Assembly: GCA_031761405.1 (NCBI GenBank)
Contig: JASEVX010000010.1
Location: forward strand, 11,254,833-11,318,832
Length of the DNA: 64,000 nt
Source: Serripes groenlandicus
Lineage: Eukaryota; Mollusca; Bivalvia; Cardiida; Cardiidae
Reading direction: 5' to 3'
The first letter of the stretch is position 1. The number at the start of each line of letters is the position of its first letter. A model generated the notes under the pieces. The model did not search any database. It saw nothing but the letters and a program-made list of their open reading frames with translations, and was not told the DNA's origin. Below, piece after piece: positions 12,301 through 27,300 of the stretch. The position numbers and the translations under genes were made by a program.

Positions 12301-15300
12301 TGGGAAAAAAATGGAAATGACTCAAATCAATATTGAATTTATATTAAATCTATTCTGTTTACTTTGTAGATGTAACATAGTTCTACCTCAGACAAATCTT
12401 TTTTAAGCATTTGGTGTATTGAGTAAACAGCAAATCTTTTCCCATGTATAACACAACTGCTACAGACGACCTTGAAAATGTCTTGGCAAAAATAGAGGTT
12501 TTTTTATTAATAAGGGTATAATTATTGAGTAAAGATGAAAACATATCTCATTTTAAATAAATGTATGTTTCAAAAGTTGTTGTGCGCAAATGCATCACAA
12601 TTTGTCTGCATGTGGGAAAGGGTTAAAATATACTTTTTTTCAGAGAATGGGATAAGCAGTACAAGAGAGGGTTCTGGACTCCTTGTTCCTTTACATAAGC
12701 TTGAATATCAGACAGGTTGTTTGAACTTTTATGGAGTGTTATCATCAACTTCAACATTGGATGTTCATGTAGCCTCGGCAACCCAGACTGATATTTACCA
12801 TATTGGGCTATACTCTGATAATCTTTTTGATGGACAAGTCAATATTTCTATGAGTGAAACAAAAAGGTAATACTTTATAACACTTTCTCACATACAACAA
12901 ATCTGTAGCAGACGACTTTGAAAACAGCATTATTAAAATGTGGAATACCTCTATAAATGCAAGAATAATAAATGAAAAGAGTTTAAAACATTGTGGCAAA
13001 AGGTGAAATTGTTCATCATAAGCAATTTCTTCTTTTCTCAAAATGTTTTCAAAAATCGTCTGCTGCAAAGGCGTCAGAAAGCGTCTATATGTGGAAAAGT
13101 GTTAATGCATGTTCCAGGAAAATGAGAAAATACATCAACATTTTAGCGACGCTCTGTGAAAACCGAACCATTATGCATTTGCGACAAAGTTTAGATTTAG
13201 ATCATCAAGCAGGTCTGCAAAGTCCGATCATGCGTCGCTCTGCTTGCTTATAAGTCATGCAAGGTTTCAACAAACGGACAAAGCGGTATCGGTATGGATA
13301 TTTAGCATGAAGGTGAAGGCAGATATTTTTCCTCATGTGTAATAATTCTACTTAGGTGGGTTTTAATGGAGCACCATTCTTTTGTTTGAACATTTGTATA
13401 ATCTGAGCCTAATGCACAATGTAACAATGCTTGTCATAATGTTTGTTGAAGCAACAGCTGACTAAGAGGTGAAGAGTAAAGAGCCATAAAATGCACTGCG
13501 TAGGTTGATTTTGATTTGCATTTGTTGAAAGTGCCCAATTATTGGTTTTCGTAACATATGATTTATGCATATAGTATGTGTTGAGCAACTCTATTTCTTG
13601 GTTAGATTCGTTATTTAAACCTTTACCCCTTCATGACCGCTCTGCAAAAGGCTACTTTTGAAAACGCTGCGTCAAAAGAAGAAACTGCTCATAAATTAGA
13701 AATGTTTAGCTTTACTGGCTGAAAGCCAATGCAGCTTATGCCACGTCGAATCGGTTGTTGTGTGTTCGCACGTGCCCACGTCAACATCTTCTCCTCTGTA
13801 ACCAGTGATTGAATTGAAATGAAATTTCACAGCAAGCATTCTATTACCAAAATTCCTTATTTATTTGGATCAATGTATAACTCTGATTTCCATGTCAACG
13901 GAAAGAAAAGAACTTTAAAATTTTCACTGCCAAAATAGATTGGCCGATTTTCAATAATTTTAAATAAATAACCCTTAGTTGTACCTCTATCAGATGTCTT
14001 CAAGCCATGTTGTATAGTCGAAAACCAGGATGTGGGCTGCTTTGCCTTATATGGTTGTAGTGAAAACTTTAAGAATCTTCTTCTACAAAAATAAGAGGCA
14101 GTTTCTCAAATAGATTTGTAGGAATGTTCCTTTGGTGACCCTTTATCAGATCGCTTCAAGCCATGTTGATTGATAGCAAACTTGGCCACCAGGTGGCGGG
14201 GCTGTTTTGCCTACAATGGCTATATTGAAATTCTAGAAATCTTTTTATCCAAAAGAATCTGGCTGATTTGCAAATAATTTTGTTAAAATATCAGATTCCA
14301 TGATGATTGGTTTAAACAACATGTTTACGTGGGTGCGGTGCTGATTTGCCTCCTATAGCTGAAGTGAAAATAGTTTCCTCGAAAAGCACTGATTTCCAAA
14401 TGAATGTGTAGGAATATGCCTTAGGTGACCCTCTATCAGATTCCTTCTAACCATGTTGATTTGTTGAAAAAACATTGCGGGGCTGTATTGCCTTATATGG
14501 CTATAATTATTTTATTTTTGCCTTTTGCAGTGTAGTGATTGTTTGGCCTCTTTTGCCACAAAGTTTTCAGCTGTATTCAATAGTTGTTTTCCATGATTGC
14601 ATGGTGACTTAGAGGTTATACTAACCAAGGAAAATGGCATAAACTAAGGGCACTCCAAACTGATTGAGTGCTGATTAACAAGTACATTGAAACCTCCGTG
14701 GCTCTAATTCGCAGAGCCTACAATAAATACTTTGACCTTTCCGTGGTTTGTGGCATTACATTTTGGACGTTGCCATTCTGAGATGAAAAGGAAGTGTTTT
14801 ATCTTGATTATATTTATTTAGGTTGTGTTATGATTTTTTTTTAATACGTAGTGATTAAGTACTTAAAAGAAAAAAAAGGGTTAATTGACAATTTTTTATT
14901 AAGTTAGAATACAGAAAAAAAAATTGATTGGTACATTGTTTACATGTACCAATCAACAAAACCAATGAAATAAGAAAAACGTGTCAATTAAATACCCATG
15001 CTGATTGTATCATTGCATACTAGCAAAATAAAGCTCGCTTACAGCTTTAAATACATGTAACGATTATAGGATTACAATGCCACAGAATGCATTATTAATA
15101 GCTTTATGTTCCATGTGCCTTTCGCTCAAAACCATGATAACATATTTTATTTGCTTCTTTCGAAAAATTAACCCTTTTCATTTCAATAGCCCAACGACGT
15201 AATTGCTCATTGTCCAAAGAAACATTTTATGCTGCTCTGGTAGTTGGTGTGTTTTTAAAAATCTTAAACAGAGATTTATATAAAGAGCACATCATTGCAA

Positions 15301-18300
15301 CGTCAGTGTGATAAATATGCACCGCCTTTATTTACAAAGCAAACAGCTGACACGATTAATTGAAGGTGGTAAAAACAGACAATTTACCTGTTTGACCTAT
15401 CCATGTGTAATATATTCTGAAATAACAGAGAAGGTATTTGAGCTTTCCTGTAGTAAAATAACTTGAAATATATAAGGTTTTGGTCTAGACCGAGAGATGA
15501 GCTCGGATTTTCCATGGTGTTCAGACTTTCCCATGTTCAAGCACCCACTTTTTTACAGTACTACTAGGCCTGGAAATGTGCCTGGATTAAGGACAATCCA
15601 CAAGGGTAGTTGGTTACTGACAAGTAGTACTAGGTCAGGAAGTGGGCCTAGACCGAAGGCAAACAACAATGGTTGCATGGTAACTGCAAAGGCAAATCTA
15701 CAATAGTTGCTTGGCTACTAGCAAGTAGAACTATGCCAGGAAGTGGGTATGGACTAAGGAAAATATTCAATGGTTGCTTGGTTACTAACAAATAGTAATA
15801 GGCCAGGAAGTGGGCCTGGACTAAGGGCACTCTTCAATGGTTGTTTGGTTAGTAACACGTAGTTCTAGGCCAGGAAGTTAACATGGACTAAGGGAAATCT
15901 GCAATGGTTACTTAGTTACAAACAAGAACAAGAAGTGGTCCTTGACTAAGGACAATCTACAATGGCTGTTTGGTTACTGACAAGAACTACCAGACCAGGA
16001 AGTGGTCCTTGACTAAGGGCAATCCACAATGGTTGCTTGGTTACTAATAAGTAGTACTATGCCAGGAAGCGGACCTGGACTAATTGAAATATTCAATGGT
16101 TGCTTGATTATAAACAAGTACTTCCAGGCCAGGAAGAGGTCCTGGACTAAGGGCAACCTACAATGGTTGCTTGGTTACCCACAAGTACTACTAGGTCAGT
16201 AAGTCGTCCTTGACTAAGGGCAATCCACAATGGTTGCTTGGTTACTAACAAGTAGTACTAGGCCAGGAAGCGGACCTGGCCAAAGCAAAGCTACAATGGT
16301 TTATTGGTTACTTCAAGTACTACTAGGCCAGGAAGTGGTCCTGGACTAAGGGCAATCGACAATGGTGGCTTGGTTACTAACAAGTAGTACTTGGCCAGGA
16401 AGTGTGCATGGACTAATGACATCTTCAATGGTTGCTTGGTTACTAACAAAAAGTACTAGGCCATGGAGTTATTACAAAAACGAACAACTATTTCACAGTT
16501 TTTCTGGTTTGGGTTAACAGTTCAAACTTTGAATCATTTTAAATCTATAGCGTACATCTTGTTTTCATGACTGTATTATCGTCTTTTGTTTTCAGTGTAA
16601 AGTTTGTGTTACCTGCAAACCCTAGAGACATACTGCAAAGGATAATTATAACTGACGGATACTGTTCTTCAACATTGTGTGAGCATTCCATTTTCTTTAA
16701 ATCATCATTTAATATGGGATTTCACATTTACCAACTAACCTTTGAAAGCAAATATGCATACGTATTTGTAACATCATCTACACAATCAGCTGCAAACTCT
16801 TATCCAATTAGAGACACATTTCGAAACAGCCGCAGACGACTTCATGCACATTTGATGTATGTAGAAAAGGGTCTATGGAAGTCCGCTTGTAATAGGAGGA
16901 GGCTCTTCTGTATTGTGCTTTCAATAATAGTGAATTTCTATTTTCTTACAGTGCTGTTTTCAAAATAGTCTGTTGAATATTTATTTGTATGTAGTAAAGG
17001 GTTAAAATTTTAAGACTTTATTACATAATATGTTTATCTTATTTCTTAGCTTATCTTATTTCTTAGCAACTGTGTAAATACAATTCCAAGCAAATGGCTT
17101 GTATTAATGGGAAAAACACAGTATAAGAAACGCCTCCCTTCAATCGACAAAGTTCATTCTGCTCTAAAGCAAAGGGTATTCAACCCCTTTCCCTCTTCCA
17201 AAAAATCGGTGACAGACGGCTTCGAAAACATCTTGGCAAAAATATATCAAAAGTCTCTGTAAATGAAAGTATAATGATTGAATACGGTTGTTTTTGAAAG
17301 GCGTATGCTGCAGATGCATCAGAATGTGTCTATGTGAAGGAAAGCATTAGGAGATTTTTTCATTTCATGTGGACAGTTTGATATTGTTGTCAGAATAAAG
17401 TATAGGTTTTAAAATGAATAGCTTTCCTGAATATATGCACTGCAATTTCGACTAAAAACATTTAGGTTATATTCAAGTGATAAAATGTTATTATTATATT
17501 AAGCTTTTTGTTTTTCTGCAATAAGTGGTCGACTGGGATGGTTTTGTGAGTTGTCCTTATCACTCATATGGATGAGATATATGTAATAAGTAAAGTTAAT
17601 TTTATTTGCAGATTGTAATCTTGGAAGTCCTTCTTTTAAATGCGAAGAAAAGTGTATCGATAACGAGAAGCAATGTGATGGTATTCAGGATTGTCATTCC
17701 GGTCTAGACGAAGATGATTGCGGTATGTCTGAATACAGTTCTCAGAACTTCAATAACTACCTCCATTGGTGTCCATTTTAATCGGCAAATACGATATACA
17801 TTTACCCCTTTTCCTCATACAGACGTTCTCTGACGCCTCTGCAGACAACTGTATAAAGTCATGGTGGCAAATTGGAGTTTTGCCACCATGTTTTCAAATC
17901 TATTAAATAATTGATCTTTCGTTTATAGCAATTTATCAGTTATTTTATATAGATGTCCTGAATGTCGTCTGCTGCAGGTTTGTCATGAGTGTTAATATAA
18001 TTTATGAACACAAAATACAATCAATAGAAGCCTGGTTGTCTGATTTTTTTTTTATATTATTAATGAAAATGATGAGTCTTAAAATGCAATTAAAAAGCCT
18101 TAAAAATATAATTAAAGTGAATTGGAAATTGGGATAAAAAGTAAGTAGGCCTTAAATATTAAATGCCTAGAATTGATTACTTGTGAAATATCCAGATAAT
18201 TATACAGACGAGTAGGTGAAGGGCGCATTACATGTGTTTAACCCTATTCCACATATAGATGCTTTCTGAGGCATTTGCAGCATACAACTTTTGAATACAT

Positions 18301-21300
18301 TGTGACAAATGGAGAATTACGCAAATTGATTCAATATTTTGTTCAGTAATCAAACCTTCCTTTATATACATTTTTCATTATTTTGCCTAATTGTTTTCAA
18401 AGTCATCGCAACTGCTAGACAAACAGATCAGAACTGTGTTTACCTTTTCCAGTGAATAGCACATCTATAGCAGACGCCTATGATAATATCTAGATATAAA
18501 TTTGAAAAAATCCCTCAAGATTATCAATGGAGATTTAAACATTTGTGCACAACGTTTAAAAAGGTGTTCCTGATTACATCAGCATGTTAGAAGGGGTTAA
18601 GATGCATCATTTAAGTTTTGTTGTTATCGTTTACGTATTATATACATTCATGATGCCTCTTTTGTGGACACATTAAAAGTTTTTCCAACAAACAACACAT
18701 TTGTAGCAAACTACTTTTGAAAACAGCAATATTAAAATATGGAGTATCTCTATAAATGCAAGTATAATCAGTGAATAAATTTGAAAACATTGTAGCAAGT
18801 TCTCCTTTTGCCACATATTTGTCTGCAGCTGACTTTTGTGGCATAGAAGCAAGAAAATCAAAGGTGATTGGTCCATAACGTAATTTAATACATAGTGTGG
18901 CATGCAGGCCGGCTGAAGACCTGGGTGAATGAAAAACCCGAATATATATTCTGCTTTGATACCCAGCCTCTAACATCACAGTGCACATGTTTAGCTTCGA
19001 CAGTGTAGCTGGGCCATTTTCTGGTGTAAATAGTCCTATTATACAAAAAGAAGTATGGTGGAAATAGCCCTGTCATATGAAATAATGTTTTATTTCACAC
19101 TGTTGATATGTCATCTTAATAAATGTTCATTTATGTTTTAGGTTATAGCATTGATTGTACGTTTGAATCAAGCTTTTGTTCCTACAGCGGACCTGGTGGT
19201 TGGAAACTATATTCCTCCTATGAGTTCCTCGATGAACAGGATATTTCATTGTCAATAGAACCAAGTATGTTTTGTTTTACCTTAATCATTTTCCCACATT
19301 AAGATAAATCTTCAGCAGACGAATTTGAAAACATATATAAATCAAATGATGGAAATTCACTGTAAATGAAAATATTATTATTGGAAAGAATTGAAAACAT
19401 TTTTGCAAAAGATGTAGTTGCTTATAATGAGCAATTTCTTCATTTGCCATAATGTTTTGCATAGGTGTCAGAAAGCATTTCATAAATGTGTGTCTTCAAT
19501 GTGTAAACAACTGTAACTGTTCATGAAAATTACCAAATATGAAACAATATTGTCAGATAAACTTATCATTCTAAAATGTGTTTGAAATATTTTTTTAAAC
19601 ATTTTCCCTCATTTAACAAAACAGCAGCAGATGATTTTTGAAATTACCTTGCCAAAAACAGGCAATATGTATAAAAGAGATATTTTAATTAATTAAAAGA
19701 GTTGAAAACATTGTGGCAAAAGGAAAAATTGCTCATAATGAGCAATTTCTCCTTTTGCCAAACTGTTTTTTAATGCGTCTTCTGCGAAGGCGTCAGATAG
19801 CGTCTGTATGTGGGAAAGGGCTTTAACTTTTCCAATATACAAAATATATACAGCAGATGCCTGTGATAATGTCTTGGCAGATATGAAAAATATCTGTAAA
19901 TGAAAGTCTTATAAATGAATTCAGTTGAAAACCATGTAGCAAAACAGGTGAAATTGCTCATCGTTTAAAAGTTGTCTGCTACAAATTGGTTACATGCGGG
20001 AAAGGGTTATTCCGATTTGTCCATACACAATTTCGTTATTTTATGTCTAACTATTATGACAGCAGTTTGCTTAATATAAGGAGTTTCCCTAATATGCTCA
20101 TTATGTAAGCTTTGAAAATGCTCCCCTGAAACTACCAGTCTGATTTGAAAATGACTTTCCTTTGCCCTTTGATGATACTAGATCAAGAATGAACAAGCCA
20201 TCACAACTTTCTGGAAAACGTCAGGGCTAGTTTTGCATGTATGTTTATATCATAGAACCTGTTGTGCCGAGTTAGGTTAATTCGTTACACAATGTTTAAT
20301 CTTTACCATATCATTCCCAGCAATTGATTTGTGTTTAAATGGCATTGTAGCAAATGGTGGAATGGCTTTGGTAAAATTTGATGAATACACAACGGCCCAT
20401 GCTGTACTGACCTCTCGTGCAACCAGGGTGCACAATGATTCATGCCTGATCTTCACTTACACGGGAACAGTGGCAACATTAGATTTATCCATAACATATG
20501 CCAATGGAACTGTGATGTTGTGGCAGGATCCTACTGTAAGAGGCAATACTCATGATTGGAAACCAGCAGTGGTATGTATGCACATGGACAAAGCTACTTG
20601 TTTGACCTAGAAGTCCCATAAACCCTTTTCCGCATACTGAGGCTATCTGATACCTCTGTTTTGAAAACATTGCAACTAATGTAAAACCGACTCAAATCAA
20701 GGAATGTGTCCTTGTGCCCCAAGTTTCCACCTGTTTTCAGTATTTGTAGATACTTTCCGTACTTTTGCTTAGATGATTTCAAAGTCGCCTGCTGCAGATT
20801 TGTTGTATGTGGGAAGGGGTAAATATGTGTTCATGATAATTATGATTGCTTTTGGAGGCATCTGCTTTGAAAACGACTTGCAAAATTACTATTATCTAAA
20901 AAGGTAAACATGTACTAGTATTTGAACGGGTGGAAATCGACTAGTTTTTCAAACAGATGGGAAATGACTTCTATTTGAAAAGGTGGAAAATGACTTCTAT
21001 TTGAAAAGGTGGAAAATGACTAGTTTGTGAAAGGGCTAAAAATTACTTCTGTTTGAAAAAAGGTGGAAATTGACTAGTATTTGAAAAGATGGAAATTTCT
21101 ACTATTTGAAAAGATGAAAAATTACTAATATTTAAAAAAGGTAAACATGACTAGTATATAAAAAGATGGAAATTGACTACTATTTGAAAAGATTAAAATG
21201 GCTTTTATTTGGAAAGGTGGAAAATGACTTTTATTTGAAAAGTTAAAAATGACTTCTATTTGAAAAGTTGGAAAATGACTAGTACTTGAACTGTTGGAAA

Positions 21301-24300
21301 ATTACTTATATTTGAAGAGGGGGGAAATGACTTATTTTTGATTAGGTTGAATTCGGCTTGTTTTTGGAACGGTTGAACATGACTTCTATTTGAAAAGGTG
21401 AAAAATGAGGAGTACATGAAAAGGTTGAGAATTACTTTTTGAATAGGTGGAAATCGACTAGTTTTTGAAAAGGTGGAAAATTACCACTATTTGAAAAGTT
21501 GTAAAATGACTAGCCTTTGAAAGGATAGAAATGACTACTATTTGAAATGGTGGAAAAGACTACTATTTGAAAAGGTGAAAAATATTTTCTTTTTGAAAGG
21601 TGGAAAATGACCGTATATGAAATGGTTGAAAATGACTAATTTTTGAATAGGTGGAAATCAAATTCTTTTGAAAAGCTGTTAAATCACTACTATTTGAAAC
21701 TATGGAAAATGACTAGTATTTGGAAAGATGCAAGTTATACTTCATAGAAAGAGCTTAAAACATTGAGAGAAAAGAAAACATTGCTCATCAAATGTAGTCA
21801 AGAATGAACAATTTCGTCTTTTCAACTAGGTATAAGTCCAAGGTTTTAAAAAAACAACAACATTTTCTAGAATTAGGTAAAATAATCCTAAAACCGTCAT
21901 CGTTGCATGAAGCTCTGTATTGGATTTGTATTATCCCTTCCCTCATACGATAATTCTTCAGCAGACGACTTTGAACATATTTGGTCAAAAATAGAAAATC
22001 TCTATAATTGAATGGATGACTTAAAGTGGAAAACATTGTGTCAAAAGTTGAAATTGCTCGTTTTGAGCAATTTCTTCTTTTGTCACTATGTTTTAAAAAA
22101 AAACGTCTGCTGTAGAGGCATCATAAAGCGTCTATATGAGGAAAATGGTTAAATGGTCTGAGCAGGACAACTCTTATGAGCTTCGATAAAGGTGTTATAT
22201 GAGCCGTTCAACGAACAAACCAAAACTGTGGACTCTGCGTAAAGTATCGACCCGGATCAGCCTAAGCATGCCTCGTAGGCTAATCCGGACAGACACTTTT
22301 TGCCTCGTGTGAATTTTCTGTTTCAAGAATCATTACTTTATATCTCTAATCCCCTGATACGGAATGTTTCGGCCCGGATTAACATGTGCGGACTGCGCAA
22401 GCTGATCTGGATCGATACATTACACAGAGTCCATAGTGTTGGTTTTCAAGTGGCTCATATGTTAACCCCTTGTTACATGCAGACGCTTTTAGACACCTCT
22501 GCAGAAGACAACTTTTGGAAAACCTGCTGATAATGTGTAATTTCTCCTATTGCCACAATATTTTTAATTATTTTCAATATTTTTACAACCCTTTATAGAT
22601 ATTTACCAATGTTTCTACTTAGATGTATTACAACTTTTTAAAGTCATCTGCTGCACACATTTTGTATGTAGAAAAGAGTTAAGGAAAAATGCTTATTTGC
22701 ATATGTTGTAATGCTATTCTCAACAGATTGATGTTTCTCCTGGATATGTCTCTGTGTCATTTAAAACATCCATGATTCGCCGAGATGGAGATTTCCCAAC
22801 ACTGCAGATTGATGCGTTCTTAATAATAGACACTATTCGTCTTGAAAGTCAGAGGTGTTCGGATGTCATTACTCTTCCAGGTAAGGTTGATTTAGGTTAG
22901 CCAATTATCACCCACATTTTGACGCATTTGCTGCAGATAACATTTGAAAACATTGTGACAAAAGCAGAAATTGCTCATGATGACCATTTTCGTTTTTGTC
23001 ACAATGATTTCAACTCTATTCAATGATCATGTTGTTTTTAATCAATTGTTCATATTTTGTCGAAAATATTTTAAATTCTTGTTCTGCATATTTGTTGTTA
23101 GTGGAAAAGGGTTCAATGAACGTAAGTTGAATAATTGATTTATTTTTTCTCCTTTTGCCAGAATTTTTTAAATGCTTTTCAAAAAGTATATTTCCATTGA
23201 TAGAAATGTTCCATAATTTTGCCTAGATGTTATCATAGGTAGTCATATGTGGAACTGTTTTTCCTTCAGACAACACATCTGCAACAGATAATTTTGAAAC
23301 CATCTAAGCAAACAAACAGAAAATCTTGAAATGAAATAATTGAATGGAGTTAAAAACATTTTCCCAGTGTCGCCATTGTTAAGGAATTCATAGAGGTTTT
23401 ACATTGTTTTACTCAGTTTCAAAGTCGTCTGCTGCAGATTTCTTGAAAGTTAAGAGTAACATACTAAATGCTTTCGGGCCAGCATAGTACCTGGAAAAAT
23501 GGATGGGATTCACTAAAGTGTCAGAAAGGAGTAGCCCCTTATTTTACAGGGATTAAACTATAGTGTTAGAAATGGCTTGCCCCTTACTAGTCCCGAACTG
23601 GTGGAGTCTGCTTATGAACTCTAGGTTTGCTCGCGTCCGTCAGTCCATCAGTTTGTCAGTCTGTCTGAAATTTCTTGTCAGTGAAGTATCTTCCACATGC
23701 TCAAATGAAATTTGATATTACTTCACACAGTCATTCTCCATAACAAGATCATGTGTCATGCATATTACCGAGCCATCTACTCCCAGGGTCACAGTTTGGG
23801 CTCAAAAAGTATCAGTCCATAATTTCGTAACCGGGTTGTATCTTCCAGATGTTTGAGTAGATTTTGATATTACTTCACACAATTATTCTCCATAACAAGA
23901 TGATGTGTCATGCACAAAAACCAGACACCTTCTTTCAAGATCAAGGTCATAATTTGGGCTTAAAGATTCTTAAGTTGTTTTACGTGTCCAAGCTGCATCT
24001 TCGACATGCATGAACATATTTTGTTATAACTGTTAACACAGTTATTCTTCAAATCAAAATGGTGTGTTAATAACCAGCCATTAACGCACAAGGTCAAGTT
24101 CAGACTTAAAGAATCTTTTCCGCAACACCAAAAATGTATCAGGAACATTTGAAACCCTGTATTTCAAGGGGCATAACTCTAAAGTGAGGATTTAAAGAAT
24201 AGTGTGTCTTTTTCAACTTAAAATATTTTGTCCATAAGAGGACTTTTGAATTGCTTGCACTACTCAACTGACGTGTTTTACAGGGATGATAAAGTGTCCG

Positions 24301-27300
24301 AAAGGGCTAGCCCATTATTTTACAGGGATAACATTATAGTGAAAAACACATTATCTTGTGAGGCAAAGTGTCTTCAAAATCATTTGTAGTTGAAATTGTT
24401 ACCTTATTCAAAATTTAACCCCCCATTCCCACAAACACAAAATCAGCAGCTGACTTTTAAAACATCTTCTTTCAACTTGCGTAGGTTCTAATAAGAGTAG
24501 ATTGACAGGCTAATCTAAACATATGCTGTTCAGAATTGCCATCTTGTACCTTTTCAAATTTTCGTATGTACTTATTTTTACCCAATATGGATTGATAGAT
24601 GATTCTTTAGATATGTTATCATGTAATCGTTAAAACAATACCTTGAACAGCGCCCTCCATCAAGATTACTGACTTTATTCCATCCACAGCCTGTCCAACT
24701 GGAATGTCTATGTGTGGTGACAGGAGCAAATGTATCCCAGACGAGTATTTCTGTGATTACACACAGGACTGCCCTGACCTATCCGACGAAAGTGACTGTC
24801 AAGAAGGTAATCCAGATTTTCCTACTTTCCCGTAACATAGTGTTTGTTGTCATAGAATATTTTGAAAATGGGGCCTAAGCAAACTGATTGGACAGATTGA
24901 AAAAACATTGTTGAATAAAATGTCCATATACAGCAGTGTTTGTTCCTTTCCCAAAATGTTTATTTTTTTGTCCTCACATTTATAGTTTATTGCAATTTTT
25001 TTTTTTGTCAGGGAAGTTGTTAAATAATTCAATATATATTGCATCAATTAAGGTTTGAATTGAACTAAATCTGAACCATCCATTGGAAATGGTACAAATT
25101 GACTTTTGTAAGCAGTGTAGATCCAGATCAGCCTGTGTATGTTCACAGTCTAATCTAGACTACACTATTCTAAGATTGTTTGCACAAACTTGTAAGAGGA
25201 CTCTGTCAACGCTTTTGATATGACTACATATCATATGAGCAGTTCCTTGAGAAAACCATGATTATGGCCTCTGCGGAATGTATCTACTAATATCAGCCTG
25301 CGCAGTTAGTGCAGGCTAATCCGGGCCACTACAGTCCGTCTCAGGGGTATAGAGTAATGATTCATGATACAGAAAATCCACAAGAGGCGAAAAGTGTCTG
25401 TTCGGGTTAGCCTGCACGGCATGCTTAGGCTGATTTGGGTCAATACTTTACAAAGAGTCCACACTGTTGTTTTTTTCGCGGGACGGCTCATATCAATTAC
25501 TGTTCAGAAATGCCAACGTGTACGTAACTATTCTCACGAACAGACTTGAATAACATTGATATTTCCAGTTTACAAACTTGAGTGTACGTTTGAAGATGAA
25601 TACCTGGATCATATGTGCTTTTATGAAACTCTTGAAGAGTCCAACACTTGGATCACATCCCAATCAAGACCTAATCAACTCCCAGCGGATGATCACACAT
25701 TCAACAATAAGTCCGGTAAATAATGAACTATTAACAATACTTTTTCCATTGCGTTTTTGTTTCCCTTTTCAGCTCACTTGAGTACTCCGAGCAAAATTGT
25801 TCAAAACAAACTATTTCTCCTTTTGCCAGAATGTTTTCAACTTTCTTCCGTAATTATATCTTCTATTTTACATATTTCCAATGTTTTTTCTAGCTGTTTA
25901 CATATACGTCTGCTTCAGATGTGTAGTAGTAGAAAAAGTTTCAAAAACAACATGGCCCCTAGGGTTGTTGCACTTAAAATGCAGATTCACTTTACATGGG
26001 AAAGTACTAGGTTGCGTTGATCAGAAAGATTTACTGTCCTATAATCAGTGATTCTCGTAACAGAATTGCTGGTTTCTCCTTTTGCCACAATGTTTTCAAG
26101 AGTAGTCTATTGCAGATACGTTAAAAATGGTCTATAAGTGGCAAAGGGTTAAAGCTCTGTCTTGAATTTATATGGTTTTCTTAGCTATTCTGATCACTCT
26201 CCGTCCGTCAAACGTCGTCCGTAAACAATTCCTTCATATCTCCTCCTAAACCACTTGGCCAATTTTGATCAAGCTTCACAAGGGTGTTCTTTGGGTGGTA
26301 CCCTTTCCAAACTGTTCGAAGAAATTAATTCCATGCAGAACTCTGATTGCCATGGCAACCGAAAGGAATTTTTAAAAAAAGCTTTGAAAAGATTCCTGTG
26401 TGAAACCGAAGTGCCTAGAGCCTAGAGCTTAGATAGTTGGTATGTAGCATTGCCTAGTGGTCATATACTAAGAGTGTTCAAATTATGCACATGAGGTAAG
26501 CATTTGCCCCATCACCGGAGGTCACTTGTTTGACATAGAAATATAAGAGAAAAACTTAAAAAATATATTTTTGTGTGAATCCGAAAGGCATAGAGCTTCG
26601 ATATTTAGTGTGAGGTATTGAGGGATGGTCCTCTACCAAGATTGTTCAAATTATGCCATTTGGTGAACTGGTTTACATAGAGATATACATGGAAAAACTT
26701 ATTGGCTCGTGGTTATCTAACAATATTATTCAAATATTAGCCTTTGGCCCCATCCCGAGGATCACATTGGTGTGTAGCATTGTCTAGGGGCACTCTAAAA
26801 AAAGGATTCAAGTTATGCCCATGTGATCAAAATAAGCCCCGCCCAGTGGGGTCACCTGTTTTACTTAGAGAGATTTATAGGAACATTTTGAAAGTCTCCT
26901 TGTCTGAAACCAAAAGTCCTATTGCTTGGATATTTTGTATGTGGCATTGTCTAGTGGTCCTCTTCCAAGATTCTTCAAAGTATGCTCTGAGCACAATTGG
27001 CCACGCCACGTGGTTCACCTGTATTTCAAAGAGAGATATAGGAAAAACTTTGAAATCTTCGTGTCTGAAACAGACCTATCAGTTTCTTTATGTCAAACTA
27101 ATTTGACAAAACTTTGACAACATCGGTTGGGTTATTTTGCCTTTTGTCAAATAGAGCTATATTTGACATTGGGCCTCTTATAGTAGCTAACCTGACCGCA
27201 TTCAAGATCATAGTGCATAGGTGAGTGATCCAGGGCCATCATTGCCCTGTTGTTAGCTCACCTGTGGGGGAAGTGCTTAATGGGATCTATTGGTATCGCC

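Noticed and set aside
16679..16968. Open frame continuing after exon 5
   Set aside because: It lacks MAM or LDLa features and ends in MITE sequence. The GTGAGC donor at 16679 gives the phase needed by exon 6.
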